Shown here piece after piece: positions 26,476 through 35,556 of a DNA stretch of 57,508 bases (its first letter is position 1; each line of letters opens with the position of its first letter). This DNA is from Neolewinella lacunae (GTDB taxonomy: Bacteria > Bacteroidota > Bacteroidia > Chitinophagales > Saprospiraceae), in assembly GCF_014349155.1 (NCBI RefSeq), contig NZ_JACSIT010000085.1:1-57508 (forward strand), written 5' to 3'. The notes beneath the pieces are model-generated. The model was not told the DNA's origin. It saw only the letters and a list, made by a program, of their open reading frames with translations, and searched no databases. The position numbers and the translations under genes were made by a program.

Positions 26476-26495
26476 TGCACCTGCGGCCGCGCCCA
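26476..26495 (+). repeat. Dispersed 20-bp repeat, copy E (3' of aldo/keto reductase gene)
   Basis: Perfect match; variable base G, which creates a GCGGCCGC palindrome core. It is 15 bases beyond the stop codon of the minus-strand gene ending at 26511. Confidence 0.85.
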
Positions 26496-26510
26496 GCGAA
26501 GCCATTCAAA

Positions 26511-27497
26511 CTACCACCGCTGGTGCACCCCTTCCTTAATCAAATCTTCATACACCGCGTTCATTCCCGCCACCTGTTCATCGCTCAGCGGAGGCAGCTC
26601 GGCCGCAGAAAGGTTGGAATAGAGGTGCTGAACGCGCGATGCGCCCGGGATGATGCAACTGACTTCCGGGAAGCGCAGAATCCACTGCAAAGCCCGCGGG
26701 GCCAGGTTGCTTTCGCCGGGGAACAGGGCCTTGATGCGCTCCATGGCCCGGAGGCCCAGGTCATAATCCACCCCGCTAAAGGTCTCGCCTTTGTCGAAGC
26801 CCGCACCCTCGCGGTTGAAGTTGCGGTGGTCTTCGGCACTGAAGGTAGACGTGGCGTCGAACTTGCCCGTCAGCAACCCGCTGGCCAGGGGGACCCGCAC
26901 AATTACACCCACGTTGCGCTCCCGCGCCCGCTGAAAAAACAACCCGGAAGGCCGCTGCCGGAAGACGTTGAAGATGATCTGGACGGACGCCACATTGTCG
27001 TATTCCATCCCTTTCAGGGCCTCTTCCACCTTTTCTACGCTGATGCCGAGGTGGGCAATTTTTCCTTCCTCCCGCAGGCGCTCGAAAAGGCCGAAAATCT
27101 CCGGGCGGTAGTACACTTCGGTGGGCGGGCAGTGGAGCTGGATCAGGTCCAGCCGCTCCAGGCCCGTCCGGCGCAAGCTGTCTTCGACGTAGCCGCGCAG
27201 GGCCGTTTCCGTGTAGCCGACGTTGGTGTGGGGGGTGATCTGCCGGCCACACTTCGTCGCTACGTAAACGTGTTCCTTCCGGCTGCGGACGACCCGGCCC
27301 ACGGCCTCCTCACTCAGCCCGGCGGAATAGACGTCGGCCGTATCAATAAAGTTTACCCCCGCATCAATGGCGGCGTGGAGGATGGATTCGGCAATCTGGT
27401 CGTCGAAAGGTTCCCCCCACTTACCCCCCACCTGCCAGGTGCCGAGGGAGAGTTCGGAAATGCGGAAACCGGTTTTGCCAAGGGGACGGTAGTTCAT
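26511..27497 (-). CDS. Aldo/keto reductase
   Basis: 328 residues, TIM-barrel. Catalytic tetrad visible: Asp and Tyr in FIDTADVYSAGLSEEAVG, Lys in VYVATKCGRQI and His in LIQLHCPP. The C-terminal SNLSAAELPPLSDEQV region binds NADP(H). Reduces or oxidises carbonyl compounds; the substrate is unknown. The 20-bp repeat lies just past its stop. Confidence 0.9.
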   Translation of the reverse strand: MNYRPLGKTGFRISELSLGTWQVGGKWGEPFDDQIAESILHAAIDAGVNFIDTADVYSAGLSEEAVGRVVRSRKEHVYVATKCGRQITPHTNVGYTETALRGYVEDSLRRTGLERLDLIQLHCPPTEVYYRPEIFGLFERLREEGKIAHLGISVEKVEEALKGMEYDNVASVQIIFNVFRQRPSGLFFQRARERNVGVIVRVPLASGLLTGKFDATSTFSAEDHRNFNREGAGFDKGETFSGVDYDLGLRAMERIKALFPGESNLAPRALQWILRFPEVSCIIPGASRVQHLYSNLSAAELPPLSDEQVAGMNAVYEDLIKEGVHQRW

Positions 27498-27605
27498 AAG
27501 CGGTGCAGATCGGAAGTTTTGGAAAATACGGGTTCATCCGGTCCGCTCTACCTACATTTATCCTTTCAGCATGGTTGAATGCGCAAAGAAATAAACCATA
27601 GAACG

Positions 27606-28178
27606 ATGGATAGCCATAAGTTGTCGCTGCATTTTGACGCCCGCCGCCTGGAAGAGGACCTGGAAAAAGTGCTGGCGGCATCGGCCGACTGGATCGACCA
27701 TTACGTGACCCAGAACTACGAGGGCTCCTGGTCGGTGATCCCCTTGCGTGCCAACCGCAATGCTACCCACCCCGTAATGATGATTTACTCCGATCCTACG
27801 TCCGATGATTACGTGGATACGCCCTTTCTGGCGGCCTGTCCTTACTTCGCGGAGGTGTTGGGCCATTTTCACACCAGGCTCTTGGCGGCCCGCTTGATGC
27901 GGCTGGGACGAGGGTCGATCATTAAGGAGCACCGCGACCACGATCTGGACGTCGAAGGGGGCACCGTGCGCATCCACGTTCCGGTAGTGACCAACCCGGA
28001 GGTCCACTTCCTGCTCAACGGCCGGCGGGTGATCATGCAGGCGGGGGAGTGCTGGTACCTGCGCCTTTCGGACCCCCACTCGGTGCGCAATGATGGTCCC
28101 GACCGGGTGCATCTGGTCATGGATATGGAAGTCAATGACTGGGTGCTGGCGCAGCTGGGGGCTGCCCTGGCCCACTAA
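27606..28178 (+). CDS. Aspartyl/asparaginyl beta-hydroxylase-like dioxygenase
   Basis: 190 residues from the ATG at 27606 (an upstream ATG at 27579 adds nine). Double-stranded beta-helix with Fe ligands His and Asp in IIKEHRDHDLDVEGG and the distal His in LSDPHSVRNDG, followed by RVHLVMD. It would be a 2-oxoglutarate/Fe(II) hydroxylase on a protein or peptide side chain. Ends with a 4-base overlap with the convergent purB gene. Confidence 0.8.
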   Translation: MDSHKLSLHFDARRLEEDLEKVLAASADWIDHYVTQNYEGSWSVIPLRANRNATHPVMMIYSDPTSDDYVDTPFLAACPYFAEVLGHFHTRLLAARLMRLGRGSIIKEHRDHDLDVEGGTVRIHVPVVTNPEVHFLLNGRRVIMQAGECWYLRLSDPHSVRNDGPDRVHLVMDMEVNDWVLAQLGAALAH

Positions 28179-29515
28179 AAGCGGCCCACGTAAGTCTCGG
28201 GCCGGATGGCTTTCAGCTCCGTCTTGATGGCGTCGCTGACGTTGAGACCGTCGATGAAGTCGTGTAAGCTGGCCTCATTGAAGTGGGTACGGCCGCGGGT
28301 GAGTTCCTTGAGGGCTTCGTAGGGCTGGGGGTAGCCTTCGCGGCGCAGGATATTCTGGATGGCTTCGGCACAGACGATCCAGTTGGCTTCGAGGTCGGCG
28401 GCGATCTTTTCCTCGTTGATGAGCAGTTTGCCGAAGCCCTTGGTGATGGCTTTGTTCGCCAGAAGGAGGTGGGCAATGGGCAGGCCGAGGTTGCGCAGGA
28501 CGGTGGAGTCCGTCAGGTCGCGTTGCAGGCGGCTGATGGGCAGTTTATCGGCCAGGTGGGAGAACAGGGCGCGGGCGATGCCGAGGTTGCCTTCGGCATT
28601 TTCGAAGTCGATGGGGTTGACCTTGTGGGGCATGGCGGAGCTGCCGATTTCGCCGGCCACTGTCTGCTGGCGGAAGTATTCCATGGAGATGTACTGCCAT
28701 ACATCGCGGCACAGGTCGATCAGGATGGTACTGATGCGGTTGAGGGCGTGAAAGATGGCCGCCAGATTATCGTAGTGCTCAATCTGGGTAGTGGGGTAGG
28801 AGCGGCGCAGGCCCAGGTCCTTGGCCACGAAGTCGTCGGCAAAGGCGTGCCAGTCGTAGTCGGGGAAAGTGACGTAGTGGGCGTTGAGGTTGCCGGTGGC
28901 GCCCCCGAACTTGGCGGGGATGGGGATTTCCTGAAGCTGCCGCAGTTGTTCGCGCAGGCGGTGGGTCCAGACGCTGAATTCCTTGCCCAGCAGGGTGGGG
29001 GAGGCGGGCTGCCCGTGGGTTTTGGCGAGCATGGGGACGTCGGCCCAGGCCATCGCGTGGCGGTCGATCAGGCTGATCAGGCTCTCCAGCTGGGGGCAGA
29101 TGACCTCATCCAGGGCATCGCGCAGGGTCAGGGGGATGGCCGTATTGTTGATGTCCTGGCTCGTGAGGCCAAAGTGAACGAACTCCACAATTTCGCCCAA
29201 TCCGCTGGCGGCGACGTGCTCTTTGACGAAGTATTCCACCGCTTTTACGTCGTGGTTCGTAGTGCGTTCGGTTTTTTTGATGGCCTCGGCGTCGGCCTCG
29301 CTGAACTTGGCCACGATGCGGTTCAGGTCGTCCATCTGCACCGCCGTGACGTGACTGAGCTGGGGCAGTCCCAGGCGGTGGAGGGCCTGGAGGTAACGGA
29401 CTTCCACCAACACGCGGTAGCGAATCAGGGCGTACTCGCTGAAGTAGTCGCTCAATTCCTGGGTCTGGTGGGCGTAGCGCCCGTCGATGGGGCCAATGGC
29501 GCGGAGTGCGGACAT
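28175..29515 (-). CDS. purB: Adenylosuccinate lyase
   Basis: 446 residues from the ATG at 29513-29515 (MSALRAIGPIDGRY); an upstream in-frame ATG would add 42 non-homologous residues. The fumarase-superfamily signature SSAMPHKVNP is near residue 292, with conserved THGQPASPT and LTSQDINNT. It releases fumarate twice in purine synthesis. A TATCTTCG box (29538-29545) and a copy of the 20-bp repeat lie upstream. Confidence 0.95.
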   Translation of the reverse strand: MSALRAIGPIDGRYAHQTQELSDYFSEYALIRYRVLVEVRYLQALHRLGLPQLSHVTAVQMDDLNRIVAKFSEADAEAIKKTERTTNHDVKAVEYFVKEHVAASGLGEIVEFVHFGLTSQDINNTAIPLTLRDALDEVICPQLESLISLIDRHAMAWADVPMLAKTHGQPASPTLLGKEFSVWTHRLREQLRQLQEIPIPAKFGGATGNLNAHYVTFPDYDWHAFADDFVAKDLGLRRSYPTTQIEHYDNLAAIFHALNRISTILIDLCRDVWQYISMEYFRQQTVAGEIGSSAMPHKVNPIDFENAEGNLGIARALFSHLADKLPISRLQRDLTDSTVLRNLGLPIAHLLLANKAITKGFGKLLINEEKIAADLEANWIVCAEAIQNILRREGYPQPYEALKELTRGRTHFNEASLHDFIDGLNVSDAIKTELKAIRPETYVGRF

Positions 29516-29537
29516 GCTTGCTGGGTGATTTGGGGGG

Positions 29538-29545
29538 CGAAGATA
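29538..29545 (-). promoter_or_regulatory. -7 box TATCTTCG of purB
   Basis: Same octamer as before the genes at 10156 and 14864, 22 bases before the ATG. The 20-bp repeat copy F ends 17 bases further upstream, at the spacing where a -33 region would sit. Confidence 0.5.
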
Positions 29546-29562
29546 GGGCAGGGGTGGGTTTG

Positions 29563-29582
29563 TGGGCGCGGTCGCAGGTGCA
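29563..29582 (-). repeat. Dispersed 20-bp repeat, copy F (upstream of purB)
   Basis: Perfect match in reverse orientation; variable base A. Lies between two divergent genes, 47 bases before the purB start. Confidence 0.85.
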
Positions 29583-29660
29583 ATGAACGGTGGGGAAGCA
29601 ACGGAAGGCCGGAAAAGCAAAACTTTCCCCATATTTACCACCGCTCAAAATCGATCTGCC

Positions 29661-31595
29661 GTGCGCTTTACCTTCCTTGCTGTTTTGTTTCTGCTTTGCA
29701 CCTGCGGCCGCGCCCAGGAACTGCAATTGTTCGAGTCGTTCACCAACCACGCCGTACTACAGCGCAATACCGACCATCCGCTGTGGGGCTGGGCCCGGCC
29801 GGGGACGGTGGTAAAAGTGCTTTTCGGGGAACAACGCCTCTCCGTCAAAACGGGCAAGGACGGCCGCTGGCGGGTCTTGCTGCCCCCCACGCCCGCCGGT
29901 GGACCCCACAAGATATCCGTCCAGACCAAACGCGAAGCCATCTTGCTCGAAGACATTTATTTTGGCGACGTCTACCTCCTCTCCGGGCAGTCCAACATGG
30001 AGTGGCGCCTGCGGCAATCGGACCCCGACAGCAGCCGCGCCCGCAGCATCGCCGACCCCCTGATCCGCGAACTGAAGGTGAAGCGGTCCTACGCCACCCA
30101 GCCCCTCGTTCACCTGGACATTGACGAGGCTACCGACGACCAGTGGATGGTGGGCACGGCCGAACGCATCGGCGAGTTCAGCGGCGTAGGCAGCTACTTT
30201 GCCCATTACGTCCGTAAGGAAGTGGACGTCCCCATCGGCCTCCTCCACGCCAGCTGGGGCGGCAGCCGCATCGAGCCCTGGATGAGCCCCGCCGCCCTGG
30301 GCATGGAGGCCGTGGCCGAAAATGCCGTTGATGAAATTATGCAGGCTGCGGGCAAGGAAGGCCGCGCCACCTTCGCCACCGTCTTTCCCGGGCGGGCCAT
30401 CCCCACCAAAGACGAAGGCGAAGCCCTGGGCTGGCTGCGGGCGGACTTTGACGACAGCCGCTGGCCCACCATGACCCTGCCCACCTACTGGGAAGCGGCC
30501 GGCTACCCCAACGTCGATGGCTACTTCTATTTCCGCCGCACCTTTACCCTCACTTCCGCACAGGCGGCCGGCCCCGCCACCCTCTACCTGGGCGCCATTG
30601 ACGATGGCGACTGGACCTACCTCAACGGCACCGCCGTCGGCAGCATGCCCAATGCCTACGCGGAACCCAGGGTCTATACCTTGCCCGCCGGGACGCTGCG
30701 GACGGGGGAAAACACCATCGCCATCCGGGTGATGGACGGCGGCGGCGGCGGCGGTTTCTCGGCCAGCCCCGTCGATTTTCGCCTGGAAACATCCGCCGGG
30801 GCCGTCAACCTGGCCGGCAATTTCAGGTACAACATCGGCGAATTTCGTGCCGGCGGCCAACCCAACCAGGTGCCCACCATCCTCTACAATGCCATGATCG
30901 CTCCGCTGGAAGGCTATCCCCTGACGGGCGTCCTCTGGTACCAGGGCGAAAGCAACGCTGGCCCCGGCGACAACGAACGCTACGCCGACCTGATGCAGGG
31001 CCTCGTAAAACAATGGCGCGGCTTTTTCAAGCAGCCCGATCTGCCCTTCTTCTGGGTGCAACTGGCTAATTTTCAGGCCGCAGTATCCACCCCCAATGAG
31101 CCCGGCTGGGCCGTCTTGCGCAACAGCCAGACCATTGCCACCGCCCTGCCGCGTACCGGACAGGCGGTCATCACCGATATCGGCGAGGCCGACGACATCC
31201 ACCCCCGCAACAAGTGGGAAGTGGGCCGCCGCCTTTCCCTCCACGCTCTCAAAGACATCTACGGCAAGAAAGTCCAGGCCCGCAGCCCGGTGGCGAAATC
31301 CGCCAAAAATGACGCAGGCTTCGTAGTGGTCCGCTTCGCAGAAGTGGGCGGAGGGCTGATGGTAAAATCCACCGACCGCTACCGCTACCCCACGGGCCTG
31401 ACCATCCAGGACGCGAGCGGGAAATGGCACTTCGCCCGGGCCCTCCTGGACGAAAGCGAAAATGCGCTGTTCGTCGAAGTTCCCTCCGGCCTGAAAGTCA
31501 AGACCGTCCGCTACAACTGGGCCAACAACCCCGATGGCAACCTGTTCAGCAAGGAAGGACTGCCCGTCACCCCCTTTGAATTAACGGTCAATTAA
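29661..31595 (+). CDS. Sialate O-acetylesterase-like secreted esterase
   Basis: 644 residues from a GTG start at 29661 that gives a clean short signal peptide (RFTFLAVLFLLCTCGRAQ). The SGNH-type motif LSGQSNMEWRL holds the nucleophile Ser, and VLWYQGESNAG and DIGEADDIHPRNK provide the other conserved blocks. A jelly-roll insert (about 255-390) is typical of the family. It removes O-acetyl groups from sialic acid or plant sugars outside the cytoplasm. The end of the signal peptide (CTCGRAQ) is encoded by a copy of the 20-bp repeat. A run of six GGC codons at 30735-30752 gives a Gly stretch. Confidence 0.88.
   Translation: MRFTFLAVLFLLCTCGRAQELQLFESFTNHAVLQRNTDHPLWGWARPGTVVKVLFGEQRLSVKTGKDGRWRVLLPPTPAGGPHKISVQTKREAILLEDIYFGDVYLLSGQSNMEWRLRQSDPDSSRARSIADPLIRELKVKRSYATQPLVHLDIDEATDDQWMVGTAERIGEFSGVGSYFAHYVRKEVDVPIGLLHASWGGSRIEPWMSPAALGMEAVAENAVDEIMQAAGKEGRATFATVFPGRAIPTKDEGEALGWLRADFDDSRWPTMTLPTYWEAAGYPNVDGYFYFRRTFTLTSAQAAGPATLYLGAIDDGDWTYLNGTAVGSMPNAYAEPRVYTLPAGTLRTGENTIAIRVMDGGGGGGFSASPVDFRLETSAGAVNLAGNFRYNIGEFRAGGQPNQVPTILYNAMIAPLEGYPLTGVLWYQGESNAGPGDNERYADLMQGLVKQWRGFFKQPDLPFFWVQLANFQAAVSTPNEPGWAVLRNSQTIATALPRTGQAVITDIGEADDIHPRNKWEVGRRLSLHALKDIYGKKVQARSPVAKSAKNDAGFVVVRFAEVGGGLMVKSTDRYRYPTGLTIQDASGKWHFARALLDESENALFVEVPSGLKVKTVRYNWANNPDGNLFSKEGLPVTPFELTVN
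29697..29716 (+). repeat. Dispersed 20-bp repeat, copy G (inside signal peptide)
   Basis: Perfect match; variable base G. Encodes the CTCGRAQ end of the signal peptide of the acetylesterase. Confidence 0.85.
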
Positions 31596-31613
31596 ATCGA
31601 ACGTCCTACACCC

Positions 31614-32597
31614 ATGAAAGCCATCCACCACACCCACTACCTCACCACGGGCCAGCTAGAGATCGGCTCCGCCCCCGAGCCCGAAGCCGGTGCCGGGGAG
31701 GTGCTGGTCCACATCACCGCTACGGCGCTCAACCGGGCGGACCTGTTGCAGGCGGAAGGCAAATATCCCGTTCCGCCCGACGCCAACCCGCTGCTGGGCC
31801 TGGAAATGGCCGGAACGGTGATTGCCTTAGGCCCGGGCGTTACGGAGGTGGAGGTAGGCGACAACGTCTGTGCTTTGCTCAATGGCGGCGGTTTTGCCCA
31901 GCGCATTGCGGTGCCGGAAAAGATGTTGCTGCGCCTGCCGGAGCGGCTTTCCTTCACCAAGGCGGCGGCCGTTCCGGAGGTGTTTCTGACGGCGTTTCAG
32001 GCGCTGCACTGGCTGGCGGAACTGCGGGAGGGCGAGACGGTGCTCATCCACGCTGGCGCCAGCGGGGTGGGGACGGCGGCCATCCAGCTCGTCCGCCTGG
32101 CGGGTGCGGTACCCCTGGTGACGGCCAGCGCGGGCAAGCACGGTCCGCTCTACGACCTGGGCGCAGAACGCTGCATCGATTACCGCAGCGAAGATTTCGC
32201 CGCCGTCGTCTTGGAAGCCACCGAAGGGCGGGGAGTGGACGTGGTGCTCGACTTCGTGGGCGGGCCCTACCTGGCCCAAAACTTCCGCGCGCTGGCCACC
32301 GACGGACGGCTGGTGCTGCTCGGTTTCCTGGGCGGACGCAACGCTGCGGCCGTGGACCTGGCCCCCGTATTGGCCAAGCGCCTGCAAATTACCGGCACCA
32401 CCCTGCGCAGCCGCAGCCCCGCCTACAAAGAAGCCCTCACCGCCGATTTTCGCACCCGCATCTGGCCCGCCTTCGCCACCGGCCAGCTGCAGCCCGTCAT
32501 CGATACAATCTACGACTGGGAGTCGGTCACCCCCGCCCTCGAATACCTGGCCTCCAACGCCAACATCGGCAAAATCGTGCTCTGCATCGGGGAGTAG
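31614..32597 (+). CDS. NAD(P)H quinone oxidoreductase, PIG3/zeta-crystallin type
   Basis: 327 residues of the medium-chain dehydrogenase fold without structural-zinc Cys cluster. GroES-like part (residues 1-120) with LNRADLLQAEGKYPVPP and a Rossmann part with VLIHAGASGVGTAAIQLVRLAGA. Catalyses NADPH-dependent quinone or enoyl reduction. Follows the acetylesterase gene by 18 bases, so the two are probably co-transcribed though metabolically unrelated. Confidence 0.88.
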   Translation: MKAIHHTHYLTTGQLEIGSAPEPEAGAGEVLVHITATALNRADLLQAEGKYPVPPDANPLLGLEMAGTVIALGPGVTEVEVGDNVCALLNGGGFAQRIAVPEKMLLRLPERLSFTKAAAVPEVFLTAFQALHWLAELREGETVLIHAGASGVGTAAIQLVRLAGAVPLVTASAGKHGPLYDLGAERCIDYRSEDFAAVVLEATEGRGVDVVLDFVGGPYLAQNFRALATDGRLVLLGFLGGRNAAAVDLAPVLAKRLQITGTTLRSRSPAYKEALTADFRTRIWPAFATGQLQPVIDTIYDWESVTPALEYLASNANIGKIVLCIGE

Positions 32598-32607
32598 TAG
32601 GGCACCT

Positions 32608-32627
32608 GGGCGCGGCCGCAGGTGCAG
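32608..32627 (-). repeat. Dispersed 20-bp repeat, copy H (10 bases past a stop codon)
   Basis: Perfect match in reverse orientation; variable base palindromic. Located just after the quinone oxidoreductase stop. The rest of the 279-base gap to 32876 shows no gene. Confidence 0.85.
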
Positions 32628-32876
32628 GGGGAAAATGTAAAGGAGCAAAGGAAGACGCGCCACGAATATTTGTCCCGCTTTCCTTCTGAATGTCCCGTTT
32701 GGGGCGTATTTTAGCGCGTTACCCTCTTTAGGGATCGGACGCTGAAGATTTAGCCGGACCATTTGCTGGATCCTCCGCCGCGGGGCAATCGCTTGGCCCG
32801 GAGGTATAGCCATTAGGCAAGCTCTCCGATTTGACGACCCAGGTCCATCATCTCTTTCTTCGATAAAACCACGACA

Positions 32877-33479
32877 ATGAATGTTTTCAATAAAGTAAAG
32901 TGGGTGCTGGGTATTTCCCTGGTGTTCATTCTGATTCTGACCACCAACTTAATTGACCGCCAGAGTTTTACCATCGTGCGTGACGCGGTGCAAACCATCT
33001 ACGCCGACCGCCTGGTGGCCCAGAATTTGATTTACGGTATTTCCGTGCAAATCGGGCAAAAGGAATTGGCCTACGTCACCCTCCCGTCTAACGAAATAGT
33101 GGCCACGGTAAGCGCGAACAACGAGCAGATTGCCGCCAACATCGAGCAATTTGCGACGACGAAGTTGACCCCGCAGGAGGAAGTTGTTTTCAAGCGCCTC
33201 CGCCAGGGCTTGCAGGAGTTGGAAGGCCTGGAATCCGCCGTCGGAAGCGGTACCCTGCTCAATGACGCGCTGACGGAAAAAGTCGCCTCCATCCGCACCC
33301 ACCTTGACGACCTTTCCGTTATCCAGATGCAGCAAAGCCGACTAGAAGTAGCGGAAAGCAACCGGGCCATCGGTTCAGCCGATTTGTTCACGCAACTGGA
33401 AATTGCGGCCCTTATCGTTATGGCCATCGCCGTGCAGGTCATCATCATCTACACGCCGCGGAAGGAGCCGGCGGAATAG
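32877..33479 (+). CDS. MCP-type four-helix-bundle sensory membrane protein without output domain
   Basis: 200 residues: TM helix 1 (about 9-25), a periplasmic helical bundle (about 30-175) resembling the 4HB_MCP ligand-binding domain, TM helix 2 (about 172-192) and a six-residue basic tail. No HAMP, kinase or methyl-accepting domain follows. Function unknown; such short forms may be accessory sensors. Monocistronic. Confidence 0.75.
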   Translation: MNVFNKVKWVLGISLVFILILTTNLIDRQSFTIVRDAVQTIYADRLVAQNLIYGISVQIGQKELAYVTLPSNEIVATVSANNEQIAANIEQFATTKLTPQEEVVFKRLRQGLQELEGLESAVGSGTLLNDALTEKVASIRTHLDDLSVIQMQQSRLEVAESNRAIGSADLFTQLEIAALIVMAIAVQVIIIYTPRKEPAE

Positions 33480-33499
33480 GAACTTGCCGGGTGTATTGT

Positions 33500-33568
33500 C
33501 TTCCTTTGCTCCTCCCCCTTTGGGGGGCGGGGGGCCAACATTCTCCCCCCTTCGGGGGGGCGGGGGGG
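33500..33568. repeat. Duplicated C-run/G-run hairpin motif
   Basis: Two adjacent units of the form CCCCC-TT(T/C)-GGGGGG-C-GGGGGG, each able to form a hairpin, directly before copy I of the 20-bp repeat. Strong secondary structure or G-quadruplex potential is likely in the transcript. Confidence 0.7.
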
Positions 33569-33588
33569 AGCACCTGCGGCCGCGCCCA
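33569..33588 (+). repeat. Dispersed 20-bp repeat, copy I (51 bases upstream of lipB)
   Basis: One mismatch at the first base (A); variable base G. Confidence 0.8.
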
Positions 33589-33639
33589 GTTGCCCATTCG
33601 GCACACAACCCCCCTCCGCCGTGCGTTGTTTGCCACCTT

Positions 33640-34398
33640 ATGGCTAGTGAACCGACCATCACCCGCGCTCCCGTAGCATTTCGCGACCTTGGCCGACTGG
33701 GTTACCAGGAGGCGTGGGATTTACAGACCGATCTCCACACCGCAAGCATTGCCCGCAAGCGCCGGAACCGGGAGTTGGTGCAGCAGGGCACGGCTCCCGA
33801 GCCACTCCGACACCACCTGCTGTTTGTAGAGCATCCGCCGGTGTATACGCTGGGGAAGTCGGGTTCGGCCGATCATCTCTTGCTCAGCGCGGAGGAATTG
33901 GCGGCGGGTGGTTTTACCTTTCACCGCATCAACCGGGGGGGAGACATCACCTACCACGGCCCGGGGCAGTTGGTGGCCTATCCCATCTTTGATCTGGAAG
34001 ATTTTTTTACGGATGTGCACCGCTACGTCCGTTTTCTGGAGGAGGTCGTCATCCGCACCTGCGCTGACTTCGGCCTGGCCGCCGAGCGCGACGCTGGCTA
34101 CACCGGCGTGTGGCTGCCGGGCGATACTGAAAAGGGTTTGGCGCGGCGTAAAATCTGTGCCATTGGCGTCCACCTCAGCCGCTGGGTGACGCTGCACGGC
34201 TTTGCCTTCAACGTTTGCCCGGACCTGAACCATTTTGGCCACATCGTCCCCTGCGGGATTGCGGAAGCGGACCGGAGTGTCACCAGCCTCAGCCAGGAAC
34301 TGGGACGGAGGATAGCTTTGGAGGAGGTGAAACCCCTGGTGCAGCGGCATTTTCAGGAAGTCTTTGGATTTTCCTGGGCCGAACCCACCAATTGCTGA
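33640..34398 (+). CDS. lipB: Octanoyl-[acyl carrier protein]:protein octanoyltransferase
   Basis: 252 residues from the ATG at 33640; the frame extends upstream but only into repeat DNA. LipB motif INRGGDITYHGPGQLVAYP, catalytic Lys in ARRKICAIGVHLSRWV and Cys in HIVPCGIAE. It transfers octanoate from ACP to lipoyl domains, the first step of lipoate synthesis. lipA is not in the window. Confidence 0.95.
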   Translation: MASEPTITRAPVAFRDLGRLGYQEAWDLQTDLHTASIARKRRNRELVQQGTAPEPLRHHLLFVEHPPVYTLGKSGSADHLLLSAEELAAGGFTFHRINRGGDITYHGPGQLVAYPIFDLEDFFTDVHRYVRFLEEVVIRTCADFGLAAERDAGYTGVWLPGDTEKGLARRKICAIGVHLSRWVTLHGFAFNVCPDLNHFGHIVPCGIAEADRSVTSLSQELGRRIALEEVKPLVQRHFQEVFGFSWAEPTNC

Positions 34399-34451
34399 GC
34401 TGTTGGCATCTGAAGAGCAGCGCATCGTCGCCGCGAGCCGTAATCCTTCCC

Positions 34452-35000
34452 ATGAACGAGCAAGACCTCATCACTGGATGCAAAGCCAATGACCGCCGTG
34501 CCCAACGGGAGGTTTACGATCGATACAGTCCCCTGATGCTGGCCGTCGCCCGGCGCTACACCGCCCGGGATGCCGATGCGGAAGACGTGATTGTGGCTGC
34601 CTTTTACAAAGTCTTTGAAAAGATTGACACCTTCACCGAAATGGGGAGCTTTGAAGGCTGGATCCGCCGCATTGTGGTCAACGAGGCCCTGATGTTGCTC
34701 CGCAAGAAGCACGCCCTGCGGCAGGCCAGTGAGCTGAGCGAGGTCAACCCCGCCAGCTACTCGGTGCCCGCCGAAGCGGTCCAGCGCCTGGCCGAGGCGG
34801 ACATCATGAGCCTGCTCGACCAAATGCCGGTGGGCTACCGGACGGTCTTTAACCTCTACGTCGTGGAAGGCTACAAGCACCGCGAAATTGCCGAACTGCT
34901 CGACATCAGCATCAACACGAGCAAATCCCAGCTCATCCTCGCCAAAAAACGACTGCGCGAACAGCTGGAAAAACTCGGTTACCGCGCCGCCGATGGCTGA
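34452..35000 (+). CDS. ECF-type RNA polymerase sigma factor
   Basis: 182 residues from the ATG at 34452. Region 2 (YDRYSPLMLAVARRYTARDADAEDVIVAAFYKVFEKID) and region 4 (MPVGYRTVFNLYVVEGYKHREIAELLDI) are clear. The next gene, 63 bases on, encodes a single-TM protein and is a candidate partner. Divergent use of a leader upstream is unclear. Confidence 0.92.
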   Translation: MNEQDLITGCKANDRRAQREVYDRYSPLMLAVARRYTARDADAEDVIVAAFYKVFEKIDTFTEMGSFEGWIRRIVVNEALMLLRKKHALRQASELSEVNPASYSVPAEAVQRLAEADIMSLLDQMPVGYRTVFNLYVVEGYKHREIAELLDISINTSKSQLILAKKRLREQLEKLGYRAADG

Positions 35001-35063
35001 GTAAACTGCCCACCACCTTATTCGTTTCTGCCCTTTCTGAACTGCTTTTAAAACCATCCCACC

Positions 35064-35459
35064 ATGGCTACTTTCGATCCCTTTGAATCTGAGTTCCGCC
35101 GCCGCGCCACGGGCCTGCGCCGGACGCCTTCCGCCCAGGCCTGGAACCGCCTGGAGCATCGGCTCGACCAGCGTGGCGGCCTGCGGATCTTCGGCATCCG
35201 GCCCTGGATGGTCGCCGCCCTGCTGCTGTTGGTGGCCGGAGCGAGCATCGTGACGAGCGTTGCCACCGACCGGAACAACCCCCTCGCCCAGCGTTCCCAG
35301 TTCATCGAAGAACTGAACACTCCCTATGTCCCCGAGGAATCCTTTAATCCCGCAGATTACCGCAACGAACTCCCCGACGGGCAGGTGGATAGCCCCAGCG
35401 CTACGCCGTTGGAATACCGCGACATCGTCGTCTCCGCCAAATACCGCATCAACAGTTAG
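35064..35459 (+). CDS. Single-pass membrane protein, probable sigma-factor partner
   Basis: 131 residues: a basic cytoplasmic N-terminus (about 1-45), one TM helix (about 48-68; WMVAALLLLVAGASIVTSVA) and a polar periplasmic tail. No zinc-binding HxxxCxxC of ZAS anti-sigma factors is present. The role as anti-sigma partner rests only on its place right after the ECF gene. Confidence 0.7.
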   Translation: MATFDPFESEFRRRATGLRRTPSAQAWNRLEHRLDQRGGLRIFGIRPWMVAALLLLVAGASIVTSVATDRNNPLAQRSQFIEELNTPYVPEESFNPADYRNELPDGQVDSPSATPLEYRDIVVSAKYRINS

Positions 35460-35556
35460 GGAGGGAATGGGTGTAGGGTTAAAATCCGGAGCCATACGGT
35501 AGAAAATGTGCTACCTTGAGCGGTGGGGCGGGTTGTTTGCCCCTGAGACTGCTCCT

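Noticed and set aside
30735..30752. Run of GGC repeats as a phase-variable microsatellite
   Set aside because: Six in-frame triplets inside the acetylesterase gene; length change would not break the frame, so phase switching is unlikely.
28283..31430. Very long open frames opposite purB and the acetylesterase
   Set aside because: Both overlap genes with clear active-site motifs; the alternative translations match nothing and have no plausible starts.
26476..33588. Dispersed 20-bp repeats as a CRISPR array
   Set aside because: Copies are kilobases apart, in both orientations, without regular spacers or cas genes.
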